A stretch of DNA of 64,000 nucleotides from Hofstenia miamia (taxonomy: Eukaryota; Xenacoelomorpha; Acoela). How positions within the stretch are numbered: position 1 is the stretch's first letter; each line of letters opens with the position of its first letter. The stretch lies in the NCBI GenBank assembly GCA_004352715.1, contig SCFE01000002.1:4403642-4467641 (forward strand), read 5' to 3'. A model generated the notes under the pieces. It was not told the origin of the DNA and made no database searches. It worked only from the letters and a program-made list of their open reading frames with translations. Shown piece after piece: positions 11,901 through 27,200 of the stretch. A program made the position numbers and the translations under genes.

Positions 11901-14900
11901 TTGAATAATTTGCCAAGAGCATTCATTTAGCCATTAACCTGGTGTGGATTATAAGCCTACAGTGATGTTTGAGATTTCTAGCATACTTATTCTTTACAGA
12001 ACTATACTTTATGTTCAAAAGACAAAAATCAATGAAGGACAATTTTTCTAATGAGTCGGTAGGCATTTAAACAATACGATGAAAAACAAGTAGAATTTAG
12101 CATTTGAGATAATCAACTATCCAATAATGTACAGTAATAATATTTGTAAATACTAATGGATGAAGGGTAACACAAGCGTAGGTTTCTACTAATTACACAA
12201 TAATTATTTAACTACACTAATTGATAGTTATGTCTGATCGATTGTTAATCTATTTTCATTAGTTTTTTTCAAGACATTTAAACGTTTTGTCTGGCAGCAT
12301 TGCCTGCATTATTATAAATATAGTAGGCCAAATGTCACTAGCCACCTACCATGCTAGCTAATCTATAGAAATGAAACAAATTCTAGTGCATTTTCTGCAC
12401 TATATATCATGCAATGTAATAATAAACGAAAAAGAATGAACAAAGTTCTACTTTCGATCACAACTTATGTGGATATAAATGAAATAATCACGGTTACTTT
12501 CAAGATTAAGTTAGAGTAAGTAACAGCCTTTAAATATGGTATACTTAATTTTACACATTCCGAAAAAAAACAAACACCGCGTTTTTGAAAATAGCCCATG
12601 AAACATATTTTGTTATTAACGGGAAAAAGCATAATATATGAGAAAACTGTGGTTTCCAACGTGTGTATCTGTTGGAAATGAGTGGCATTTTTAAATGTAA
12701 GATTATCTTTGCGAAAATATATCTTGTATTCGTTATACATTTCTAGGTAACTTCAAGCGAAGGTTTCAAACAAAATTGTAAAAGTTCAGAATAGTTTTAT
12801 GTTTTATTGCCAAAAAGTAAATTTAAGGAATAATATGGGAATTAAAGTAATTGTTTTGAAAATTTATAAATGCGGCGTAACTTGAGTATTTAACTATATT
12901 TTCTAACATATTTAATGAAGTAATTTATATGCTAAACACTCTAATGAACCAAATTGCTTAGTGTGACCGCTAGCTGTGAAGTGTTAAAAAGGCAGTCTTT
13001 GGGAATAAATTAAAAATAATTACAGATAGAAAGGTTTTGAGTTTCTTCTCGAAAACAATTTTATTTCATTATAATACGAATTTTATTAAAACTTCAAAAT
13101 ACGCTTTGATGAGAATTTGAATTCGCTCACTCAACATCGCATAACGAACAAGGCCTCGCGAAACAATAGTGGTTCCATTCCAGAAATGTTTAATGTTCAT
13201 GAAGTTTAAATAAATTTGATACAATATTTTGACCCCTCGAATTTAGAAAATAAGTGATTCATAGCTGAGTATTAAACTCTAATGTAAGAACGTTATTGAA
13301 ATTATAAAACAAGGCCTTACGGAATAAAAGAATGAGAAAATTAATTACCAACAAGATCAACTTTTTAATCGAATCAGAACTAATTGCAAAGCTGAATAAA
13401 AAATGAAAAACATGGGACAAACGTCAAAATTTTATCATCTTTTTGTAATAAACAAATATATTCTTAAATAATTCTTAAATTTTTAAAAGTTAAGCCCCAG
13501 TGAGTGTGAATGAGACATTCCCATTAAAATAATCAAACACAAATGTTAATCTACGTTTTAATAAACATGGGCTAATAATGTTACTAAGTCTATAATATAT
13601 TAAGAATATACAACATTAACTTTTACAAAAATTTATTCGATAGAGCAAAATGAATTCCGATTCCAAGGCAGAAACAACTGGATAAACTAATTGACCAAAT
13701 TCACAATTATTTCACAAATATGAGACTTCAAAGTTAATCGCCTACATTTAGGTGTTGCTATTGGATTTCACATAGATATACTTTTAAATAAATTAAATTC
13801 TACCTAACTTAATTGACTAGCACACAAATAAGAATAATTATACTTATTGGACTAAAGCCCAAGAGATGCATGAGGGTGAAATGAGGGAAACTGAAAGACA
13901 TAATTGCATTTCCTGGATTATACACAAATACTCATTCAGAAATACCTTGAAAATTTTGTCTGACTGCAAATTACGGGAGTTAATTCTGATAAACTGCTTG
14001 CTTCCGCCGTCGCCAGTTGCGTTCCAATTCAGAGTTGCGCCATTTGTGACAGGATCGCAAGTTATATTTTGAGGTATAGTAGGCATCACTAAACATACAG
14101 TAACTAATATCACAAATAATGCCAGTATTGGCAAAGAACAGTTATTGTTTAAATGTATATAAAACACTACAAACTCTAAGTAAATACACATTGCACATTA
14201 TATATAAGGGCAATTATTTAAAGAGCGTATTTAATGGATATTGTGTATATAAGTTACACACTGATTTGATATACCCAGTAATGAATTGACACAATCGGCT
14301 GTTCAAAAAAGCAAAAGTAAATTCGAAGAAAAACTATTTTTATCAAAAACTCGACGAATGATTATGTTTCGAATTACTGAAATTTCTAAGCACAATCATT
14401 TCAAAGATTTACTGTGAACACCAAAAAATATTGATTTTACATATTCTCAAGGAAAGCGCAACAAAACCGAATGATCAGGGAACAAACAATAATGAAGTCT
14501 ATTAAATGAGCATCGGGCTGCATGCCTGTGCCTGTTAATGCAAATAAATATACTTAGGTTTCTCTGAGTAAACTTATATTGCAAGTTTTACAACCTGCAT
14601 TTTGTTTAGGACATATTTTATTTTCTGATTCAATTTACGAATTTATGGCTAAAAATATTGCAGGCTAATCAGGTATTTAGGCCTGAGTAATAAAGGATGA
14701 AAGGGAAGTTTTAATGATTGTTGATCAAATGAAATTAGTAAGTGACTTGAGAGCACTAGTCGATTTCAGTCTGCATGCAATAGAAACCTCATAAATCCAA
14801 ATATTTTAGTTGCTATAATGTATACCGCAACATGGCTTAATGTATTTTCACTAAAGTTGACTTCAAACAAAGTTTTAGTATGCTGTCTACTTGGAAATGC

Positions 14901-16806
14901 TATTGCAAACGAAATTCGAAGTTAATCCATAATGCCTATAAGAATCAATTCGGAATGGAGTAAATAGAACATGGCAATATATTTAATGTGATGAGCAACA
15001 TGAATTTGAATAATTATGTTAATTTAGTTCCTACTCGAGAAAAATTGTTCAATATGCATTAGCACTTTTGGTAGTTAATTAAGTTCATAATATGCATGAT
15101 GACTAGTATTTACTAGAATCAAACTTCTTTGAATTTCATTTACAGAAATACAACTTTGGCAAGCAATTAATGTCAGAATAAGGGAAGAAAACCAAACATG
15201 GTGTAGGGCCGATCGGCTGTTATCAAATAATTTCAATTAAATTGTTATAAATAATCCGCTTGGCATTATAAAGTCTCTACTGCATTTACTTTTACCAAAA
15301 AAAATTCATTATAAAATATAATTCAATAAAACAAGTATATTTGATAACCAATCACATTCTAAAATACTTTAAATAGTTTTCGAAATGTCCGCCGCTTTTT
15401 CGTTCTATGCATAACTCGCATCTTTTGGGCAGACAAAATGGACTCTTTGCACATATGCGATTATGCTATTATTGCCAATTCCGTTTGAATTCTTGTAGTT
15501 AAATCGCGAAAATCAGCTACATATACATTATAAACTTTTCCCTCAAATACCCAACAAAATGTAGTCAAGTGTAGCGATAAATTTCGATTTGGCCATCTCT
15601 GACACAACTCTCTATTTCACTGATAACGAAATTTTCCAAACAAATATTTTTAATGGATATCCAATGGTATAGTAATTGAATTCTTATCACTAATTCTAGC
15701 CTACTTATAAAAATAAAGCTTTTTTATTGAATTATATTTTCTAATAAAATGTTTATAGCCAAATCAAATGCAGTAGAAACATGAGAATCAGCCTGTATAT
15801 TCACATTTGTTACTAAACTTTAAAATTAAAAATATACAGGCATTTTGAAAGAAGACAAGTTTGCGTTCACTTTACTTATAACCACAAACATCACTTAATA
15901 CTACAACTACAACGGATACATTCATTTTTTTTAAATATGTATGAACATGTACTGCTAAAGACGTATCGAGTGGAAAATATACACATTGAATCAGAAAAAT
16001 TTTATAGAATAAATTCGTAATTAAAACTATTAAATGTATAATTATTGAGAGGGTGGGCAAACAAATCTTCTTGCTAATAACTATAAGAGCCCAATCGATT
16101 TAGGACATATTGCATTTAATTTAAGCTAACAATATTCATCTATTTTGCCCTACCTAACATCATAACTTATAATTTAGCAACTCCTATTGGGTGGATGCAT
16201 ATAGTGGGCGAAAAGTCACATTAATATAATAAAGTTCTATTACACAAAAAATATAAAGGACAAACGATCCTTAGTAAAACTACAAGTGAAAAAAGAATTA
16301 CTTAAAGTTTTCAATTTTTCAGACAATTTCTTCGATTATTATTTGAATTCTTCAATGTGAGATGATTTCGGCATTCCATGACAATATTTGTCTGTACATG
16401 TTACTGTAATACCGAGGCAAGGATGCAGGCTTTAAATGGACTCTTAACATTTCGCATAAAACATACATCTACCTACTCCAACAAATTATCCCTCTTACTA
16501 AACATAAAATTCAGCATTTGTAGAGGTTTACAATTTCGCAAATTAATAACGGAATGCTTGGAATAGCTGAAATTTGCAAGGCATATAATGATACCCTGTC
16601 ATATATACTAAAACTTTAAAGATTCTTCTTTGATTGACCGTTTAAAAAGGTTTGTTGTATTATATATTTATAAAATATTTTTGGGGCAACCATATATATA
16701 TATATATATNNNATATACTAAAACTTTAAAGATTCTTCTTTGATTGACCGTTTAAAAAGGTTTGTTGTATTATATATTTATAAAATATTTTTTGGGCAAC
16801 CTAATA

Positions 16807-16843
<37 letters not shown>

Positions 16844-19800
16844 CATTTTCCAAAAATATAATGCAATGAGGCTAAAAATTGGCATCAGAATTGATGGAGT
16901 GAAGTCTATTTGAAATATTGAACTGTGAATGAATGAATACTTACAGACACGTCCCAATGAGAAAGTGAAATTACTGTTGCCAACTACATTAGTTGCAACA
17001 CAAGTGTAGTCTCGGAAGTGCTTTGGTTGGACTTTGTTTATAAGGAGGTATGTCTCCAGAACAACATAGAAATCCATATTCTTGTTAATCTTACCCGGGG
17101 AGACATCAGACGTGTTAGTTTTGCCAATATCAGGCAACCACTTTACAGCGCCCTAAAAAATTTCATAAAAAGAATAGCATGGAATCGCGCCAAATAGTCT
17201 AATAATGGGAAGAGATCAAAATAAGAAAGTTATTACGAAATTCAAAGATACCCAATCAAAGGGCCAAGATAAAACATTAAGATGCTACAAAACACTTTGA
17301 AAAGAGAACTATATCAGTAAAGCTTTCATCTTTAATTTGTTTCAAAAATTATAATAAACAACCGACAAATAAGTTATTAGAATGGAAATATTCAAATGGA
17401 GTTGGATATTAGTAGATATTTTTTGAGAATTCACAGTGTGCAGAATTTCAACAAATAGGTCAGGTTCATTCTGAATTAGCGGGACAATTTAGCCAAAGTA
17501 TTTTTGCATTTATAAATAGAGATCCGGTGTTAAATAGTATGTATACAAAAAGTTGCATTTTCCAAGAAAAAATTTGATAATCGTGCTCATATATTTAAAT
17601 GTTAATTTCTTAAAATATTTTGAACACCGTAATATGTGTTAATCAAATAATATGCTCAAAGAGCAAATGAATTCATGAAAGAAGCAAATACAATCAGAAC
17701 TTCGAGGAAATTTTTCAGATTTTTTTTGAAAAACTTACAAAATCTATTATTTTTTGCAATCCACTATTAAATTTTAAAAACTGTGTAAGTTATAAGGAAA
17801 TTAATTAATGCTTCTATGCTACGGCTTCACGATTACTAAAATTTTCAAATAGAGTTGAAAAAATTGTCATTTGACAGTATGAAATGCCAACTTCAAATAT
17901 TTATTAATGAATGCTGTTTTGGGAAAAAATTATAAAATGCATCACTTTGTTGTTATGAAAATCAGATTGCAATTACAAGGTCGACTCTATTTGATTTCAA
18001 GTTCGACTTGCGATTTTGCTTGACTACTAAAACGGATTTGAACTCACATATTGATCTTATGTTTAAATACAATCCATGTACTTACGTCTGGATACATCTC
18101 GATAATGCAGCAGAATGTGATAGAATCTCCTTCGGGAACTCTGTAAATCCCATTACTAATTGGCTTAACGCATTTTTTTGTGGTCATTTGCTTTATGGTT
18201 GGCTTATCTAAATAAATAAAAAAATAAAGCATCAAAATAATTGAAACTCTACACAGTTAATTCAATGCAATTAGTCTGCAACTTTATCTAACATTGTTAA
18301 TTGTAATGCTCTAACGATTTCTCTAAACCTTCCCAACAATAGTAAAACAAAACTAATTGTTTAGGTAGAAGAAAAAAGAAAATTAACTAAATGTAACATT
18401 TAAAACTAAATGAGTTTCTGTTGATTTCAAAATAGATGTTGAACTAAAACCTTCCCATGAGATGAAAATTTAAAATATGTGTTGCTATTTCTGGGCACGT
18501 GCGTCATTTATAGTTGTCGTGGGAGTAAACATTAGCATTTCTGAGAAGTTCCTACTAAATAAATCAGAAGGACCTTTCCCATCACTTCACTTGTCATATT
18601 TACAAAGTTAAATTGAAGTAGCTAAGGATATTATAGACTAGAAATAGCAATAGAGATTTGTAAAATTCTTAGTATTAAGAACAATAAAAATTGGTAAAAT
18701 GTACAATGTTTACAGAAGGATTGTCATAACACCCAGAAGAATGGAGAGGAAAGTCATAACTTACACTGCACAAACAATTTGATAGTGTCAGATCCACTGG
18801 CAGAAGAGTTGTCGTAAAATGTGACCTTTGCATTACATTGGTAGCTACCGGCGTCGCCCATTTTCGGTGAAGGAAGAAACAACTGGTCGTTATCGGAAAC
18901 TATCTTATTGCCCTTCGTCCAATTAACTTGAGCAGAGGGTATGGAATTGGCACTGCATCTTATGTTTAGGGATTCACCTTCTCTGACAACCATTGTGTTA
19001 TTCTTGGCGGCGCTAACCGTTGGAGCATCTAGAAATAGCCGTAAACATTAGCGAACACAAATATATGTAGCATTAATAATAGTATCTCAATCTTTTGACA
19101 AAAATCTCAAGATTTATAGTTAAATATAACATTGGACTTGAAGAAAAGATTCTGTTCAAAAATTTGTCACAAAAAATAACCCAGTGACGCCTAGAAGCAC
19201 TCTAAACCAATAAATGGAAAACAGTCCCCGCATAAATCTTAGTTTAACATAGAACGTTCTCCATCTTTCAACAAAGAACAATATAACAAAATTGCTCTTG
19301 CCTTTCTACAGATGGAATTACGTATTTGACAAATAAAGATTAGTATCACTTGGTGATGAGTTCAAAACCCATAAATGACATTCCAAAATGAAAATTGTTG
19401 ATATGTTATTATAATTCAGACAATTATAGAATTCATTCTCTGATTAACTATAATGTTTTCTTCATAATTCTTGTACATCATAGACATAAACTAAAGAAAT
19501 TTATTTTGAAAGGAAATCTTTCCTATAAGCCTAATTGTAGGTTGATGTTGAATATCTAAAACACTTACATGCACAGAAATATAAGGTAGAAATGTAAGAG
19601 ATGTCAACAAAATCGAGTGGTTCTAATTTTAATTCAAGTACCACTCCTTAATATAGAATTGTTAACGTCAGTACACAAAAAAGCTTTGAAAAACAATCAT
19701 AAATGCAAATGAAAAATGAGCTATGAGCCAATGATGTTATACGTTAACACAATTTGTATAATATACGATACATAAAGCATGCATATATATATATATATAT

Positions 19801-22800
19801 ATATATAGATCTTTAATAAAACCTTCTTCAGATAACTCAATATATATATCCAAATTTGATAAAGGTAATGAAATTGTAGTAATGGAAGCAAATTTAGATG
19901 ACAAAACAAAATTTGAAAGTGAATGTACCACTAATATTTCAACAAAATTTATCAAAGAAGTAGAGACATTTGTCAGACTATATGGTCTCCCAATTATTCA
20001 TAAAGATGTAAAGAATCCTCCAACAAAGAATTTTCGAAATGTAAGTTTGAAAAAATAGCTTGACAAGTTATTAAAACCTTATATTCCAACGAAGTACAAC
20101 TTAAAAGTCACTCCTGATTTTAAGGGAAACAAAGCGACATTTGGTAACAAAATGAAGGAGCATATTAACGGACAGCTAAGATCAGAAATACTTATGCATG
20201 AGCACAGAGCGAAAGAAAAAAATTTTTACATACAACTAAGAACACAACATCCTAAAATATGTGAAGCTTTAATCATCAAGCAAACAAAGAAACATCAATT
20301 ACTAAAAAAGAAACAAAGCATTTTAACATTAAATTTATTTCTAGTGTACATGCAGTAATTTTGTATAATATTGTAGTCAATTGCAAATATTTATTCCCGC
20401 ATATTTATTACTGATGATGATTTTGAGAATCGAAACCGGGCTATTTTTTCACAGCGTTTAAAATGAATATTGAAAAGCTCAGTATAATTGCTTCTAATAC
20501 ATTTATATATACATACATAAATATATATATATATATATTTGTATATTCACATTTCATATTTATTAAATAACACTTCTGTCGAGGTCTAAAAATGCCTGAA
20601 GGCTTATTGTTGTTACGAGTATTTGAGAAAATAACGTAAAAAACATGTTTTTTTCGAAAATATGATGTTTTTTTTTGTTTTAACAGCAACCTTGTCCCTG
20701 ATATACTTGAGGTATCCAATATAAAGTTCTTTCAAATTTTAGGGACACTCAAAATTTGTTTTAAGCATAATTCTACTATCATTACGTTATTGTAGCAAAT
20801 GTTGAAAAGCTCAGTATAATGACTTCTAATATATATATACACATTTTTTTCTATTCATGTACTTTGACATTGTGATTCATCCAATTTTAGAAAAACACAT
20901 GCGTTTTTAATAAACGTAATTCTGTACTTGTACTTATTAGTGTGCTACGTTTACTAATTAATAAGGCAGTTTATAACAGATGCTATTGTATTATTTTATT
21001 CCTGTTTAGAAGAGCGAGCAGGCAAATATTATAAAGCATTGCAGTTCCATTCAAGTGGCGCAGCTCAGCCTCTGCCTGCTTGTAATTATCATTGTTGATG
21101 AATTCAATGATTAACTGTTGTCACTTGTCTGCATTTTTCTCCAAGTTGGTTTAGCAACTATTATGGCGTAGGTTGTATATAATCCCAACCCTAACCCCAA
21201 TGGAACATTGCACTTTGTTCACCACATTAGCACAAAACTAGTTCAAAACTGATTTTCGACTCAATTATTCATATCTGAATATCGTGTTCGCCGACTTTTC
21301 ACACAGCTGGTAGGTAAGACTATCCTAATAAAAAATATAAGTCATATTTTCTAATATAAGACAATGATTTTACTGAACGTTTCCTGAAAACAAATATAAT
21401 TAAAAAATTAAAGCATGAGCATTTAGACAAGATCAGAAAACGAATCAACTCTCCTTGTATAATTACACGAGCAATTAACTATTTTCTGGTAGAACATGCT
21501 TCGTACAAGCGGGGTGATATATAAATATATCACGACTTTATAAAACCATCAGTAGCGCGTAAAAAATGTGTAACATTATATGTTATAGATAAAATGATTT
21601 ATTCAAGGTAAATTAATTACGCTGTAAAGAATTAATGGAATATTTTAGGCATGGATAGCTTTTGAATAACTCAATAAATGAGATTTGAGAAACGGAAAGG
21701 CTGTTATGACAAAAATGCGATTTCACCAATAAAATCCAATGACCCGTAAAATTATGTTCTGAAACGTTGTGGAAAGTGCTATTAAAGACACTAGATGACT
21801 CAAAGTTGTTAATATTTGATACTCCGTATATGCCATAAATTTACAATAAATTTGCATCATATATATAAACATATATATACATACATACACATATATAAAT
21901 ATACAAACATATATATATATATATAAACATATATATATATATATATACATATATATATACATATATATATNNNNNNNNNNNNNNNNNNNNNNNNNNNNNN
22001 NNNNNNNNNNNNNNNNNNNNNNNNNNNNNNNNNNNNNNNNNNNNNNNNNNNNNNNNNNNNNNNNNNNNNNNNNNNNATATATATACTATCAGCTGTATTA
22101 TATTACCTATATTGCGCGGTATATTATATTTCCCATAGATACTGTATACTTAATTGGATAATTGGGGTGAACTTTAAAACGTGTGCTGCAATGTGTTCAA
22201 ATGATATTTTATCACCAAGGACTTACAATTGCCGATATTAAATCCTTCATACATTTCAATCTAATTATCACTAAGTTTGTGAGAATGCTATAGAACAAAA
22301 TAAAGTACGAATCATTCAAAAGTTTCAGCAGGGTAAGTATGTTATATTTAAAATTATGCTGAGAGATATTTTGGTAATTACTGATATTCGGACTAACTGT
22401 ATTATAAAAAAGCTCCATATACGTTAAAAATGAGCCGAAAAATAGGACGCCTAAAGTGAATGTGACAATAACATAATGTAAGTCATAAATGAAAGTCTTT
22501 TGGGTTTGTTTAATGTAATTAATTTGTATCTTCATGTACCATCTATTGCAAGTTATTTCAACTTTTTTACAAGGTTGACGTAAAAAATTTAGTTGTAAAA
22601 GTTAATTGCATTACAAATCCAGAAATAGAAATGTTTTAAGTAAGCCGGTCAATTGGTTTCGAAAAAATACGGTTCTATTGCTGTTCATAATTTCAAATAC
22701 TTAACCGTTTAAATTATTGACATTTTCCAATTACAATACGCAATAGAAATTACATTAAAACAGAATTGTACTGAGACCGGGACGAGAGTGGGATATGCCA

Positions 22801-23593
22801 GCCGGGATGGAAATGGGAGTGGAACGGATTTTAACAATTGGATGGGATGAAGTGGAACAAAAATTTATAGCAGATTATTTAATGCATGCCTACATATCTC
22901 TTTTTTTATTCTATTTTCACATAAATCATATCTGAATGGCATAATATTCAAATTCAGTAACTTGTTTTGGTATAATCATATTCTTCCAAGAAACATAGAC
23001 TAGATAAACAACCGATGCATTCAACAAGGTTGATATATGCGAAAAAGTGGATCGAGATTTCAAAATTTCTGGGACTGGATGGGACGAGTTTGAAATCCAG
23101 AGAGGATGGTAGTGGGACAAAAAATTCCAGTCTCATTACAGCCTGCATTAAAAAATTTTGGTAAATCACGAAATATATTTACATATATCAAACAGCAAAG
23201 GCCCCGCAAATTTTGAAATATAAATTTCATTGAATTTCTGTTCATCGGCGTAAGTACCAAAATATAAACACATGATAGATTGAAAATGTATTTCCTACAA
23301 ACTGCAAAGATAAATAGAATCTGAGTATTGTCAAAAATACTTCTGTCAATTTAGCAGTTTACTTGAAATTTTGTTGGAAACCAATTAAAAAGAAATGTTG
23401 ACATTGCAGCAGACGAATATTTGAGAAATGACTCAAAAATTTGTGTGCAAAAGACATTTCAAATTCTTCATACAGAAATTCGTTTTGAATGTTGGAAACC
23501 ACATAAATGCAAAAGCAGAAACAAAAATTACCTAAAACATTCTTAATATTTTCAAAGTCTAATTACAAATATTCATATATATATATATACATA

Positions 23594-23626
<33 letters not shown>

Positions 23627-24201
23627 NNNNNNNNNNNNNNNNNNNNNNNNNNNNNNNNNNNNNNNNNNNNNNNNNNNNNNNNNNNNNNNNNNNNNNNNNN
23701 NNNNNNNNNNNNNNNNNNNNNNNNNNNNNNNNNNNNNNNNNNNNNNNNNNNNNNNNNNNNNNNNNNNNNNNNNNNNNNNNNNNNNNNNNNNNNNNNNNNN
23801 NNNNNNNNNNNNNNNNNNNNNNNNNNNNNNNNNNNNNNNNNNNNNNNNNNNNNNNNNNNNNNNNNNNNNNNNNNNNNNNNNNNNNNNNNNNNNNNNNNNN
23901 NNNNNNNNNNNNNNNNNNNNNNNNNNNNNNNNNNNNNNNNNNNNNNNNNNNNNNNNNNNNNNNNNNNNNNNNNNNNNNNNNNNNNNNNNNNNNNNNNNNN
24001 NNNNNNNNNNNNNNNNNNNNNNNNNNNNNNNNNNNNNNNNNNNNNNNNNNNNNNNNNNNNNNNNNNNNNNNNNNNNNNNNNNNNNNNNNNNNNNNNNNNN
24101 NNNNNNNNNNNNNNNNNNNNNNNNNNNNNNNNNNNNNNNNNNNNNNNNNNNNNNNNNNNNNNNNNNNNNNNNNNNNNNNNNNNNNNNNNNNNNNNNNNNN
24201 N

Positions 24202-24238
<37 letters not shown>

Positions 24239-27200
24239 ATAAATTGGATGTGTTTTACGTCTATATAGTTCAGATTGCAAAAATATTTCTGTAAAATATG
24301 ATCATATAATTGAAAAAGTGGAAGATAACATTTAATAGCTTAAAAAGGGAGTTTAGACTAATGCTTAATTAGCAAATCTTATCGAGCTTTGTATGTTGTC
24401 TCATTAAGTCTGTTGGTGTCCGATTTCAAAACAAGACGCTTCCGCTAACATTACCATAAAAGAGACATTGCAACACAAGTAATACAACTACATGCGTATT
24501 TGTTTCCATCCGAAATATATTTTCCCGAATTATTAAAACAAAGCTGTGCTGCGTCATTGAATGTGCGTGAATCGAAATTGTAATACAACAATTCTGAATA
24601 AATTATAAGGCGTGTTGAAAGTACTTAGAACATTAAAAATTAGATAGCTTGCAATTAAGAAATATATCAAAAATGCAAACTCATTAAAATAATGAACATG
24701 TTTTTCACATTAGGAATGCGTTAGATCCTACTCCGACATACAACTTCGTTTTATGTGGAAGTTAGGAATCGCAAGCTGTTATTAAGTAAAACGTGGAGGC
24801 GACGTAAAGCAACAATTTCATTAGAAATTATTTTCTCAAAAATATAAAAATACACACTGCGTTAAGAGTTTATGAAGAGAGCGCTCTCTAACATAGAGAT
24901 GCTGACAACACTCATTGTCAATCACAAACTGTTAAGTGATAAATCGGATTTTCCATATGTAATATAGCTTACATAACCGGAACAAATATGGAACAGGACA
25001 AAATATAACAATTGAATGATTGTTTATAATAGACAGTCTAAACAATAAACACGGCGATGGCAGATTTCCATTAAAAGTCAGAATTAGTGTTACAACGCCA
25101 AGTTCTGATATTACAAGGAACAGGTGCGGTTTTACAACACAGGTTTTGAAACTTTCAGTTATATTGGAATTTTAATAACTCCCAAAAATTCTTCCAACAA
25201 AGTTTAAATAAGTGAAGTGCGTATACATTTTCGATAATATATCGCTTTTATTAGAAGAGTTTAGAATAAATTTTTGTGATAAAAATAATTAGACTTTTTA
25301 TGTTTACACGCGATTCAAATTACACATACTGTATAAGTGCATTACATCCAAAACCTAGAGAATCGATTCCAAGATTAGAACTAAATGTATGTAACTTTGA
25401 TAAAAGTTTTTTATTAGTTTAAACGTGTAAGAATTCGAATGGCACCAGAATAATCTTTATAATCAAACTTGTATATGAAAAATGTTCATTCAATTTTTGC
25501 AAAGTTTTCTGTCCAGACCTTCTTATGAATATAAAATTTACTGAAATTTTGGTCCAAGTTCAAAATAGAGCGGCCTCAAACCAGGTCGAAGCACTGCTGA
25601 ATTATATTATGCTGTCCAAACCAAATATATAATATAATAGTGTAAATGAATTAAATTTACAAAAATTTCAACGAAGCCACTAATAACTGAAAAAGCAATT
25701 TGTAATTCCATTTTAAGTGTATTACAACACTAAAATCTCAAAATATAAATGCGGTTTGCCCAGGCAGTGTTGAACATCGATATTATAAACATTGTTGCAA
25801 GATATTAGAAAATGAAAAATAAGCAAAGAATCTACAATTCTCTCAAATATAATTTGCATGTTAAAATTTAACGTTGAGCAGAGCAGCTATTTGGAAGTGG
25901 TGCTTCCTTATTGCAGAGACGAGGGTGATTATTATAAAGAAAAGTTTTAATAACCAAAAGATTAATATAGCCATCAAATTAAGTCCATGTGTGATTCTAA
26001 ACAAATTCTCAAATTTAACATCAAAAGAAAAATTTCACTAAACTCTAACAACTAGATTTATCAATAACAAAGACAGTAAATTTGGTTATAGGCATATGCA
26101 ATACATTTTAATTTGCATAGTTGACTAATCCACGGCAATATTAACTGCACTAACTTACCAGTCGCATCACTGCAAAATTGATAGGGTAAGTAACTTCAGG
26201 CAAAAACAAATTATCATTTAAGGAGTCTAGAAGGCATATCAACGCCTATGATATTATATACAGACTTGTCAACCAGCCGAGCTGGGCTTGAGCATTGCAT
26301 TGGATATAAAACGAGCATTTGTTAAGACAAGCAAATTTGTTGTTCTGCTTGTTAATTTTATTATGTAGATTTTTCATATTTTTTCATTCAATATACCTTT
26401 TTTACAATCGCATTTTAAAATGTTTATTAAATAATAGGAAGAGCTATGTAAAAAATTCTGAGAGTGAAATAGTGTTAAAAAGTTATCGAGCTAAAGTGAG
26501 CCTCATTGAAAGGTTCCATGTGGCAAGCAAAAATATTCAAAAGTATAACGAGCTGAGCCGAGCTTCAAATAATTGCGACTCGTTTACAAGTCCGATTATA
26601 AAAGAGAGCAAGCCAACTAGAAATCTAATGCTTAGAACTTCAAAGATCAGAATTATTATCGATCGTGTATGTCAGGTTTGAAAAATATGAAAGTTGGAAG
26701 GTGGGTCAAAGAATATGAAAATAGTGTTGTGAACTTAATGTATTTTATGGTTACAGTTACAGTTCAAATAAATAACAGATTTCAGTTTCCGTTGTAGTTG
26801 GTTGACAATCATAATAGTTTCATTTACATTCAGTTACATAATGCGCGTAATAAATACGCTATACAATGTGCTTGTTCAAAATAACTAAATAAATTTATAC
26901 ATGATAACAATTCTTGAAATCAAAATTGGAAATAGATTTGTAACTTAAGTTGAGATTTTGTTTATTTAACAGCAGTAAGTTAAATTCTACTGATGATTGT
27001 ACATATTAAAAATCTTACATTGTATTTTGAGAGCTAACTTTGCACTGACGTCACCAATATGATTGTTAGCATTGCACGTGTAGGTACCGTAGTCATCCCG
27101 TGTCACCTTTGGAATTGATACTGAGCGCTTATGGCCATCAGACGGTTTAAAATAATCTAGAAGAAAACTTCAGTCTGAACTCACTACCTGTAGGACATGC

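Noticed and set aside
23507-24280. Frames of 224-253 codons reading Tyr-Ile repeats
   Set aside because: They are produced by (AT)n tracts and N and have no protein meaning.
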